A stretch of DNA of 64,000 nt from CBDFLA01 sp965248915. GTDB taxonomy: Bacteria; Pseudomonadota; Alphaproteobacteria; M2410. The translations under genes and the position numbers were made by a program. Position 1 is the stretch's first letter. The number at the start of each line of letters is the position of its first letter. The stretch spans positions 1,426,001 to 1,490,000 of the forward strand of contig OZ252216.1 in NCBI GenBank assembly GCA_965248915.1, written 5' to 3'. Positions 53,887 to 61,853 of the stretch are shown here, piece after piece. Below the pieces are notes generated by a model. It was not told the DNA's origin and ran no database searches. It saw only the letters and a list, made by a program, of their open reading frames with translations.

Positions 53887-55083
53887 TTAGAGGCCGAGGA
53901 CGGCCTTGGCGATAATATTTCGCTGGATCTCATTTGATCCGCCAAAGATCGATGTCTTGCGCATGTTGAGATAGGTCGGTCCTGCGCTTGGCGCATAATC
54001 CGGCCCAACCGGAAACAGGTTAGACCCATCTGCAACCGGGCCGTTTCGGAACGGCATGCCGTAATACCCAACAGTCTCGAGCGTGAGCTCTGTTATGCGT
54101 TGACCAATCTCAGTCCCCCGAATCTTCAAGAGCGAAGCTTCCGGTCCAGGACCCGCTCCCGCACTCTCTGACGCCAATGTTCGAAGTTCTGTATACTCAA
54201 GAGACGTCAAATCGATCTCGGTTGCTGCAATCTTGCGCCGATATTCAGCATCTCTCCACAAAGACGCGCCGTCACTTTGTTCCGTCTGCGCCATATGTTT
54301 CAGGCGTTCAATGGCACGTTTCGATTGTGCAACACCAGCAATGCCGGAGCGTTCATGACTGAGCAAAAACTTGGCATAGGTCCAGCCCTTGTTCTCTTCA
54401 CCCACACGGTTTTCAACCGGAACCTTCACGTCCTCAAGGAAGACCTCGTTGACTTCATGGCCGCCTTCAATGGTGACGATCGGCTTCACCGTAATGCCCG
54501 GCGTTTTCATGTCGATGAGGAGGAAAGAAATCCCTTCCTGTTTCTTGACATCCGGATTGGTACGAACCAGGCAGAACATCCAATCCGCATACTGACCAAG
54601 TGTCGTCCAGGTTTTTTGACCATTAACGATATAGTGATCGCCATCGCGTACCGCTTTGGTCTTCAATCCAGCGAGGTCTGACCCAGCCCCTGGCTCAGAG
54701 TACCCCTGACACCACCACACTTCCGCAGACAGAATGCCCGGCAACACGCTTGCCTTCTGCTCATCGCTGCCGAACGTCATGATGACCGGCGCCAACATGT
54801 TCATACCAAAGGCAAGCGGGGGAATGGTTTCAGCAAACGCGTTCTCTTCGCCCCAGATGTACTTCTGGGTCACGCTCCATCCAGTACCGCCATGCTCCAC
54901 CGGCCACTTGGGCGCCGCCCATCCTTTTTCGTAACAGGTCTTGTGCCAGGCCAAATAGTCTTCGCGGTTTAGTTTCTCGCCGCAGCGCTGCTTTTCCCGC
55001 ACATGTTGCGGGTAGTTTTCCGCGATGAAAGTCCGCACTTCCTCCCGAAATGCCTGGTCTTCTGGCGCAAAATCAATGTCCAT
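53887..55083 (-). CDS. Acyl-CoA dehydrogenase (heteromeric type, large chain, PimC-like)
   Basis: The 398-residue protein resembles the pimeloyl-CoA dehydrogenase large subunit: KGWAAPKWPVEHGGTGWS, CQGYSEPGAGSDLAGLKT, IFGGSNEIQRNIIAKAVLGL with YEG replaced by FGG. The ATG follows AGAGGACG. It heads the operon that contains its probable partner (52684-53817), and a palindrome 71-88 bases upstream may control all four genes. Confidence 0.9.
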   Translation of the reverse strand: MDIDFAPEDQAFREEVRTFIAENYPQHVREKQRCGEKLNREDYLAWHKTCYEKGWAAPKWPVEHGGTGWSVTQKYIWGEENAFAETIPPLAFGMNMLAPVIMTFGSDEQKASVLPGILSAEVWWCQGYSEPGAGSDLAGLKTKAVRDGDHYIVNGQKTWTTLGQYADWMFCLVRTNPDVKKQEGISFLLIDMKTPGITVKPIVTIEGGHEVNEVFLEDVKVPVENRVGEENKGWTYAKFLLSHERSGIAGVAQSKRAIERLKHMAQTEQSDGASLWRDAEYRRKIAATEIDLTSLEYTELRTLASESAGAGPGPEASLLKIRGTEIGQRITELTLETVGYYGMPFRNGPVADGSNLFPVGPDYAPSAGPTYLNMRKTSIFGGSNEIQRNIIAKAVLGL

Positions 55084-55153
55084 GGACGTCCTCTGGGTTC
55101 GTTTTTGTTTTTATTGGCCAAAGCTCTAGTGAACACTCATGAACCTCTACAAA

Positions 55154-55171
55154 CTTGACGTTTGCGTCAAG
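55154..55171. promoter_or_regulatory. Palindrome upstream of the acyl-CoA dehydrogenase operon
   Basis: CTTGACG-TTTG-CGTCAAG has perfect seven-base arms. Its TTGACG/CGTCAA half-sites resemble the operator of the MerR-type regulator LiuR and related acyl-CoA catabolism regulators, as I remember them. It lies 71-88 bases before the start codon. A perfect palindrome of this size is not rare by chance, so it rests on position and half-site type. Confidence 0.4.
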
Positions 55172-55267
55172 CTTCAAATGGCCGCATCTGTGGCTCCAAT
55201 CACATCTCGAAAAGGTGAGAATTTCAAGGGGTTCGCCACAAATTCCACCAAAATTTCGTTGCGCACC

Positions 55268-56206
55268 TCAGGCGCAGATACGGTTGCACGCATCTAAGAT
55301 GGTCTGAAGCGCCTTAAGCCCCTGGACACCATGGGAGCTGTCCGCATTCTCAGAAGAAATTGGCGAGAATTTCGGCAGTGACATGAGCCGAGGCGAAACC
55401 GCCCCGCCCTCTCCCGCCAATCGACAATGATCGCTCCCTCCTTCGACCATTTCCTCAACAATAATCGACGCCACAAGCGCGACCGATCCATCGAGCAAAA
55501 CAGGAATGCTTTGGATACGCGCCGCCATGATCGCGCCGACCAAAGCGGATAGATCCCGTCCCCCAAACTCCGCCAAGGCTGCAAGTGGGTCATCCTGCGA
55601 GCCAGCCCGAGCCACCGCTTTTTCAACCAGATCTTGCTCAGCATCAGAAAGACGGGACATCCAATCCGAAACACCGCCCTTGTGAGCAGCAACCAACAAG
55701 GCAGCAGTCGCCAAATCTCCGCCTCCACCAAGGTCGGACAAGATCAGGAGATCCATGCCCCCGTCGACTGCTTCCATACCAAAGCCGATGGTCGCAGCAC
55801 AGTCACGCTCACCAGATGATGGCTCATCAGCGATGTCAGGGCATGGCATTTCCGTCGCAAGATCAAAGACACGAAGGCCGGCACCGGCCTTTCCACTCAA
55901 GAGGTGTTGCGGAGCAATACCCGTCTGAATCGCTTCCATCTCTGCCGAAACCCGGGCCACATCGCGTCCGGCCGAAACCGCGATGCCGTGTACCGTTGCG
56001 TAAAGAGCCACACCCGGCCGCACAACTTGTGGCCGCGCCTCGCCTTGCCACGCCGCCAACCAATCGATGATGTCAGATTGCTCTTGCGAAACGTCATCGC
56101 CCACACGCAACGCTTGGGCCTCCAGCACAGCCTCGTCGTCCGGCAACGCAAAGGCCCGCCCCATGCCGCGGATATCATCAAAGGGGGAAGTTTCTGGACT
56201 TGTCAT
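55268..56206 (-). CDS. CobT-like protein with a missing catalytic end
   Basis: The 312-residue protein resembles nicotinate-nucleotide-dimethylbenzimidazole phosphoribosyltransferase in LRVFDLATEMPCPDI, DPLAALAEFGGRDLSALVGAIMAARIQSIPVLLDGSVALVA and the surrounding helices. True CobT ends with a GEGTGAALA-type loop holding the catalytic glutamate; here the corresponding part reads HGVQGLKALQTIL, without the glutamate. It may be a dead paralog or have a new role. The ATG at 56206 is preferred to in-frame TTG codons. cobA lies 2.4 kb away, with the DUF3604 gene between. Confidence 0.6.
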   Translation of the reverse strand: MTSPETSPFDDIRGMGRAFALPDDEAVLEAQALRVGDDVSQEQSDIIDWLAAWQGEARPQVVRPGVALYATVHGIAVSAGRDVARVSAEMEAIQTGIAPQHLLSGKAGAGLRVFDLATEMPCPDIADEPSSGERDCAATIGFGMEAVDGGMDLLILSDLGGGGDLATAALLVAAHKGGVSDWMSRLSDAEQDLVEKAVARAGSQDDPLAALAEFGGRDLSALVGAIMAARIQSIPVLLDGSVALVASIIVEEMVEGGSDHCRLAGEGGAVSPRLMSLPKFSPISSENADSSHGVQGLKALQTILDACNRICA

Positions 56207-56357
56207 CAACAATTCTCAGGAGATCGTGCGTCAATTCAGGCGCAAGCCATACACTTGGATCATCGAAACTTAAAGAAAAAGCGACCCGATTTGACAAAGG
56301 GCCTAGAGGCCGTTGAAACTCCACTGACCTTTGGGGTTCAAACAAGAGGAAAAAATC

Positions 56358-58601
56358 ATGTTCAAGAGCAAATGGCACATGGCGGCATTGTTGATTGTTC
56401 TTGGAATTGCGTCTCTCCTTTATGCGGCCGGCATGGGGCATTTTGGCCGCCATGAAGGCCCAGGCGTGATCACACCTCAACCAATACCACTCAACGTCGT
56501 CGAAGGTCGAAGCTCAATACAAGATGAAGCCAAGACCCGCCTTGGTGTCGATGAGGTCAAACAAATCCTCTTTGGCGATTTGCACGTGCACACGACCGTA
56601 TCAGCAGATGCTTTCCTCTACAGCCTACCCTTGCTGGGTGGCGAAGGCACTCACCCGCAAGCAGATGCCTGTGACTTTGCTCGCTTCTGTGCCGCCCTCG
56701 ATTTTTGGTCAATCAACGATCACGCCGAATCAATATCGCCGCGCCAATGGCAAGAAACCATTGATAGCGTTCGCCAATGCAACGCGGTGGGCAATGATGG
56801 GAACAATCCGGACGTTGTCGCCTTTCTAGGTTGGGAATGGACGCAAAAAGGTAAGACCCCAGACAATCACTTCGGTCATCGCAATATCATCTTGCGTGAT
56901 CTCGAGGACGGGCAGATCCCCACCCGTCCAATTTCCATTCGCACAGCTGACGTCTATGCAGGTGGGCAACCGCTTGGTTTCATCAAGCGCACCGGGCTGT
57001 CCCTGACCATGCGCCAATCACGTTACCAAGATTGGGTTCGCAAGATGGCCGAGCGATCATCCGTTGACCCTTGCCCTGTGGACGTGCCTTCACCCGACCT
57101 GCCTAGCGATTGTCACGAAGGTGCCGCAACACCTGAAGACTTGTTCCGAAAGCTCGACGAATGGGGTCATTCCTCCATGGTCATTCCTCATGGCACCGCT
57201 TGGGGATACAGCGCACCGGCTACGGCCTCCTGGGATAAGCAGCTGACCGGCGCCAACTTCAATCCTGATCGCCAACCTTTGATCGAGATCTATTCAGGTC
57301 ATGGAAACTCAGAAGAGTATCGCGACTTCCGCGCCACCGCCTTTGATGCTCAAGGCGCCCCCTACTGCCCACAGCCGAGCGATGACTATCTTCCCTCTTG
57401 CTGGCGCGCTGGTGAGATCATCCGAGAACGTTGCCAAGCCGATGGCGAAAGCAACGTGGAGTGTGAATCTCGTGCGGCAGCGACACGTCAGCTCTATGTC
57501 GACCGAGGAAATGCCGGCTATCACGTCGTTGGCAACATTGAATTGGAAGAGTGGCTCGACTCCGGGCAATGCCAAGACTGCTTTCTCCCTTCGCTAAACC
57601 TTAGACCTGCGATGTCGGTGCAATACATGATGGCCCGACGCAACTTCGACGACCCCGCAAATCCGCAACACCTTGGCTTCGGTTTCATCGGCTCGAGCGA
57701 TGTTCACACCGCCCGCCCGGGCACCGGCTACAAAGAGTATGGACGCAGACCCATGACAGAAGCCGGAGGCCTGCAACCCGGCGGATCAACGACCGCTTTA
57801 GGTGGACCAGAACTTCCGCCTCGGCCATTTGGTTACGAGGTCGACACTAAAAACCTCTCGAGCATTGCCCTCCAGGAATCTGAACGGGCCGCCTCCATGC
57901 TCTATACCGGCGGTCTTGTCGCCACCCACGCGACCGGACGGTCCCGTGATGAGATATGGACCGCATTAGAGAGCAAAGAGGTCTACGCCACCAGCGGTCC
58001 ACGAATTCTGCTTTGGTTTAACGCACTCACTCAAGACGGCGCTCGCACCCCCATGGGATCAACGCTCGAAACCAACACCACACCCACATTCGAGGTCCGG
58101 GCCATTGGCTCCTTCAAGCAAAAACCCGGCTGCCCGGATTACAGTAAAGCCGTACTCACGCCGGAACGGCTTGATCACTTGTGCAAAGGCGAGTGCTACA
58201 ATCCTTCTGATGAACGCAAACTCATCACCCGCCTCGAAATCGTGCGCATCCAACCGCAAATCTCGGCGGATGAACCGGTGGCTGACCTCGTCGAAGACGT
58301 CTGGCGCTCCTTCCCCTGCGCGCCCAACCCAAATGGTTGCACCGTCACTTTTTCCGACGAAAATTTTGACACCAGCAAACGCGACACGCTCTATTACGTC
58401 CGCGCCATTGAGGAGGAAAGCCCCGCCGTAAATGGCGGCGGCGTACGCTGTGAGTATGACGCGACCGGCCAATGCGTGAAGGTCAACATCTGCCACGGCG
58501 GCGAAAACCGCACGCCCTACGACGACGATTGCCTTGCACCTGTGGAAGAACGCGCCTGGTCATCCCCGATCTATGTGGCGTATGGAGGTGAAGACACATA
58601 G
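56358..58601 (+). CDS. Membrane-anchored DUF3604 protein
   Basis: The 747-residue protein is counted from the ATG at 56358 (AGAGGAAAAAATC upstream). An N-terminal membrane anchor (MAALLIVLGIASLLYAAGMG) exports the rest. DUF3604 is a PHP-like metal domain: FGDLHVHTTVSADAF, WSINDHAES and GSSDVHTARPG provide histidines and aspartates of a polynuclear metal site. Several cysteines in the mature part may be disulfide-bonded, which fits the periplasm. Members are often next to choline or alkyl-sulfate genes, but no clear link is seen here. Substrate unknown; possibly a phosphoesterase. Confidence 0.85.
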   Translation: MFKSKWHMAALLIVLGIASLLYAAGMGHFGRHEGPGVITPQPIPLNVVEGRSSIQDEAKTRLGVDEVKQILFGDLHVHTTVSADAFLYSLPLLGGEGTHPQADACDFARFCAALDFWSINDHAESISPRQWQETIDSVRQCNAVGNDGNNPDVVAFLGWEWTQKGKTPDNHFGHRNIILRDLEDGQIPTRPISIRTADVYAGGQPLGFIKRTGLSLTMRQSRYQDWVRKMAERSSVDPCPVDVPSPDLPSDCHEGAATPEDLFRKLDEWGHSSMVIPHGTAWGYSAPATASWDKQLTGANFNPDRQPLIEIYSGHGNSEEYRDFRATAFDAQGAPYCPQPSDDYLPSCWRAGEIIRERCQADGESNVECESRAAATRQLYVDRGNAGYHVVGNIELEEWLDSGQCQDCFLPSLNLRPAMSVQYMMARRNFDDPANPQHLGFGFIGSSDVHTARPGTGYKEYGRRPMTEAGGLQPGGSTTALGGPELPPRPFGYEVDTKNLSSIALQESERAASMLYTGGLVATHATGRSRDEIWTALESKEVYATSGPRILLWFNALTQDGARTPMGSTLETNTTPTFEVRAIGSFKQKPGCPDYSKAVLTPERLDHLCKGECYNPSDERKLITRLEIVRIQPQISADEPVADLVEDVWRSFPCAPNPNGCTVTFSDENFDTSKRDTLYYVRAIEEESPAVNGGGVRCEYDATGQCVKVNICHGGENRTPYDDDCLAPVEERAWSSPIYVAYGGEDT

Positions 58602-58621
58602 GGTTTGAGGGGACATCTGGC

Positions 58622-59446
58622 TCAGGTCAAACTCTCAAACCAATCCAACTTCTCGCGCAATCGCACCACCTCGCCAATCACAATCAGCGAAGGTGGTTGC
58701 AGGTCCGCCTTTGCAATGTCATCGACACATGTCTCAAGCGTCGTATCGAGGATGTGTTGGTCCTTTGTCGTTGCTCTTGAGATGACGGCAACCGGATCAT
58801 CCTTAGGGCGTCCACCCTCCATCAACAGTTTTGCAATTTGATCCATGTGGCGCATGGACATATAGAGCACGATGGTGGGGGAGCTCTTGGCGAGACCTGC
58901 CCAATCAAGCGCATCCGGCACATCACCCCCGGCCATGTGGCCGGTGACGAATGAAATGGCATGACCAATGTCGCGGTGGGTGGCAGGTATGCCAGCATAT
59001 GCCAGCCCACCGACGCCGGACGTCACGCCCGGCACAACGCGAAACGGCACGCCCGCTTCAACTAATGCCAAGGCTTCTTCGCCGCCGCGCCCAAAAGTGA
59101 AGGGATCGCCCCCTTTTAGTCGCGCGACTCGTAAACCCTTCTTCGCCTTGGCGATCATGGTCTCGGAAATGTCCACTTGCTTGGCCGAAGGGCGCCCGCC
59201 CCGCTTTCCCGCAAATATTTTGACAGCGGACTCTGGCACCACTGCCATCACCTCATCCGACACCAGCGCGTCATAGATGATGACATCCGCGGTTTGCAGC
59301 GCGTGGAGCGCATGCAAGGTCAAAAGCCCCGGGTCACCCGGGCCTGCCCCCACCAGCCAAACCCAGCCTGGTTCAAATTTTGGAGAAACCCCTGCTGACC
59401 CTTTGTTTTCTGCCGCCACGCCGCTGTTGCCCCGCTCTACAATCAA
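58622..59446 (-). CDS. cobA: Uroporphyrinogen-III C-methyltransferase
   Basis: CobA methylates uroporphyrinogen III at C2 and C7 to precorrin-2, for cobalamin or sirohaem. The 274-residue protein has VGAGPGDPGLLT, RLKGGDPFTFGRGGEE, VVPGVTSG and ATHRDIGHAISFVTGH. The start is uncertain: a TTG at 59446 or a GTG at 59419 in frame; neither has a clear ribosome site. It carries no CysG dehydrogenase part. Stand-alone. Confidence 0.92.
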   Translation of the reverse strand: MIVERGNSGVAAENKGSAGVSPKFEPGWVWLVGAGPGDPGLLTLHALHALQTADVIIYDALVSDEVMAVVPESAVKIFAGKRGGRPSAKQVDISETMIAKAKKGLRVARLKGGDPFTFGRGGEEALALVEAGVPFRVVPGVTSGVGGLAYAGIPATHRDIGHAISFVTGHMAGGDVPDALDWAGLAKSSPTIVLYMSMRHMDQIAKLLMEGGRPKDDPVAVISRATTKDQHILDTTLETCVDDIAKADLQPPSLIVIGEVVRLREKLDWFESLT

Positions 59447-59549
59447 GTTTTACATTCGAGTAATATGTGATCCAGTATTCTAGGGCAAAGTGGCATGTCG
59501 GAACAGATTGTCAAATCCGCCATGGCCGACCAACACCTTGGAGACACCA

Positions 59550-60239
59550 ATGCGCGGACGCAATGCATGGATCGCCCTCTTCGTACTCGGCCTGGTCTTG
59601 CTTGTGCTGGTTTTAAGAAGTGCATTCCCAGGAACCCTCCAGGACCAAGGAAGCCAAGTTCAGCTTGCCTATGCGATCGGCCTTTTGGTTATGGTCGGAT
59701 CAAGCATCATCCTCGGGTACCGCGGAACCGCCATGGTCGCACTCAAACAAGCCGTCGCCTGGGTTGGCATTTTCGTCTTTATCATTGTGCTCTACTCCTA
59801 TCGATTTGAATTGCAGGAACTGGGCGCTCGTGTCTCTGGTGAGATCATTCCATCGCGCCCCGCAAGTTCCAAAGGCGAAGTTATTCTCTATCAAAGCCGC
59901 AATGGCCACTTCATCGCGGACGGGTTGATCAATGGCAAGAGAACGAGGTTCCTCGTTGACACTGGCGCCACAGATGTCGCATTAACCATCGACGACGCCG
60001 AAAGAGCAGGCATCGACACAAGACGCCTCACCTTCAACGTGCCTTACAACACCGCCAATGGTATTTCTATGGGAGCGAAAGTGCGTGTTCAGAAGATTGA
60101 GATCGGCGACGTCGTGGTCTATGACGTGGACGCCAGCGTGTTGCCGGCCAACGGTGGCGGTTCGCTCCTCGGCATGAGCTTTCTAAACCGGCTCTCCAGC
60201 TTCGAGGTGCGTGGCAATCGCCTCATCCTCAGGAAATAA
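59550..60239 (+). CDS. Membrane-bound retropepsin-like aspartic protease
   Basis: The 229-residue protein is counted from the ATG at 59550 (TTGGAG upstream). Three hydrophobic segments (WIALFVLGLVLLVLVL, QLAYAIGLLVMVGSS and AWVGIFVFIIVLYSY) lead to a C-terminal single-domain aspartic protease: FLVDTGATDVALT with Asp137 and the later LLGMSFLNRL strand. It matches the TIGR02281 family of alphaproteobacterial clan AA proteases, which work as dimers in the periplasm. The substrate is unknown. Confidence 0.9.
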   Translation: MRGRNAWIALFVLGLVLLVLVLRSAFPGTLQDQGSQVQLAYAIGLLVMVGSSIILGYRGTAMVALKQAVAWVGIFVFIIVLYSYRFELQELGARVSGEIIPSRPASSKGEVILYQSRNGHFIADGLINGKRTRFLVDTGATDVALTIDDAERAGIDTRRLTFNVPYNTANGISMGAKVRVQKIEIGDVVVYDVDASVLPANGGGSLLGMSFLNRLSSFEVRGNRLILRK

Positions 60240-60352
60240 TTGAACCAAACAAATCATCCGTTTTGTTAACCCCTAACGGGAAAATCATGATTTAAGTAAT
60301 TCGAGAATCCCGACCTATTCACCCAAGTTAGACATAGAGACAGAGAGAAAAG

Positions 60353-61852
60353 ATGTTTGCCAAACCGCGCGCTGATCTAAAACCCAATACGGAAGAGTTC
60401 GAAAGCCTGCCTCTCGTGTCACCAAACGGTTTCCGGGAATACGACGCGCGTTGGCTCTACCCAGATGAAATCAACCTGATTGGCATTCAAGCGTTGGGAC
60501 TGGGCCTGGGAACTCTCATTCACGAATTGGGCGTAAAGCCAGAGATTGCTGTCGGTCACGACTATCGCTCCTACTCATCCTCCATCAAACACGCCTTGAC
60601 CATCGGCCTCATGGCGTCGGGCTGCAAAGTGCATGACATTGGCCTCGCCCTCTCCCCGGTCGCCTACTTCTCGCAATTCGCACTCAATGTGCCGTGCGTC
60701 GCCATGGTCACCGCCAGCCACAATGAAAACGGATGGACCGGCGTCAAGATGGGTGCCAATCGCCCCCTCACTTTTGGACCCGATGAAATGTCGCGGCTCA
60801 AAGAAATCGTCCTAAACGCAAAGTCGCAAGCAAGAGACGGCGGGTCCTACCATGTTGTTCCCGACATGGCGCAACAATACATTGATGACTTAACCGCCCA
60901 CGGCAAACTCAAACGCAAACTCAAAGTTGTTGCCGCTTGCGGAAATGGGACAGCCGGTGCATTCGCACCGCGCGTGCTTGAAGCCATTGGCGCCGAGGTC
61001 GTGCCACTCCACTGCAGTTTGGACTACACGTTCCCGAACCACAATCCGAACCCAGAAGACATGGAAATGCTCGAAGCCTTAAGCGCTAAGGTCAAAGAAA
61101 CCGGCGCTGATGTCGGGCTCGCCTTTGATGGCGATGGTGATCGCTGCGGTGTTGTGGACAATGAAGGCGAAGAAATCTTCGCTGACAAAGTTGGCGTCAT
61201 GATCGCCCGCGACCTCTCTGAACAGCACAAAGATGCGCAGTTCGTCGTCGACGTGAAGTCAACGGGGCTCTTCTTGACCGACCCGGTTCTTTTAGGTAAC
61301 GGCGCCAAGACCGATTACTGGAAGACAGGCCACTCCTACATCAAGCGGCGCGCCAACGAAATCAATGCGCTGGTTGGTTTTGAGAAAAGTGGTCACTACT
61401 TCTTCAACAAACCTATCGGACGCGGCTATGACGACGGCATCGTGTCGGCAATCGCTATTCTCGATATGCTCGGTCGAAATCCAGGCAAATCCATGGCCGA
61501 TCTGCGCAGGGACTTGCCCCAAACCTGGGGCTCCCCAACCATGTCACCTTATTGCCCGGATGAAGTGAAATACGATGTGGTCGACCGGATTGTAAAAATC
61601 TATCAAGACCTGACAAACAGAGGCGAAACACTCATCGGCCAAGAGATCAAAGACGTCGTGACCGTCAATGGGATCCGCATCGTTGTCGAAGACGGAACTT
61701 GGGGATTGGTACGCGCTTCATCCAACAAACCAGGCCTTGTGGTGGTGGTCGAAAGCCCAGCGTCCGAAGAGAACATGCGCGCCATGTTCGCCGACATCGA
61801 CGCACGCCTATCCGCCCAACCTGAAGTCGGCGAGTACGATCAAAAAATCTAA
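60353..61852 (+). CDS. Phosphomannomutase/phosphoglucomutase
   Basis: The 499-residue alpha-D-phosphohexomutase interconverts hexose 1- and 6-phosphates for polysaccharide precursors. The catalytic loop MVTASHNENGWTG holds the phosphoserine, DGDGDRCGV binds magnesium, FEKSGHYFF is the sugar-binding loop, and the phosphate-binding end is RASSNKPGLVVVVES. It is of the ManB/AlgC group with domain 4 complete. Stops one base before clpA's stop, so the two genes are convergent with no spacer. Confidence 0.93.
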   Translation: MFAKPRADLKPNTEEFESLPLVSPNGFREYDARWLYPDEINLIGIQALGLGLGTLIHELGVKPEIAVGHDYRSYSSSIKHALTIGLMASGCKVHDIGLALSPVAYFSQFALNVPCVAMVTASHNENGWTGVKMGANRPLTFGPDEMSRLKEIVLNAKSQARDGGSYHVVPDMAQQYIDDLTAHGKLKRKLKVVAACGNGTAGAFAPRVLEAIGAEVVPLHCSLDYTFPNHNPNPEDMEMLEALSAKVKETGADVGLAFDGDGDRCGVVDNEGEEIFADKVGVMIARDLSEQHKDAQFVVDVKSTGLFLTDPVLLGNGAKTDYWKTGHSYIKRRANEINALVGFEKSGHYFFNKPIGRGYDDGIVSAIAILDMLGRNPGKSMADLRRDLPQTWGSPTMSPYCPDEVKYDVVDRIVKIYQDLTNRGETLIGQEIKDVVTVNGIRIVVEDGTWGLVRASSNKPGLVVVVESPASEENMRAMFADIDARLSAQPEVGEYDQKI

Positions 61853-61853
61853 C

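Noticed and set aside
19525..59520. The 15-base word GATTGTCAAATCCGC occurs at 19525-19539 and at 59506-59520, both before exported hydrolases.
   Set aside because: An exact 15-mer pair is expected a few times by chance in 64 kb; no palindrome or conserved spacing supports an operator.
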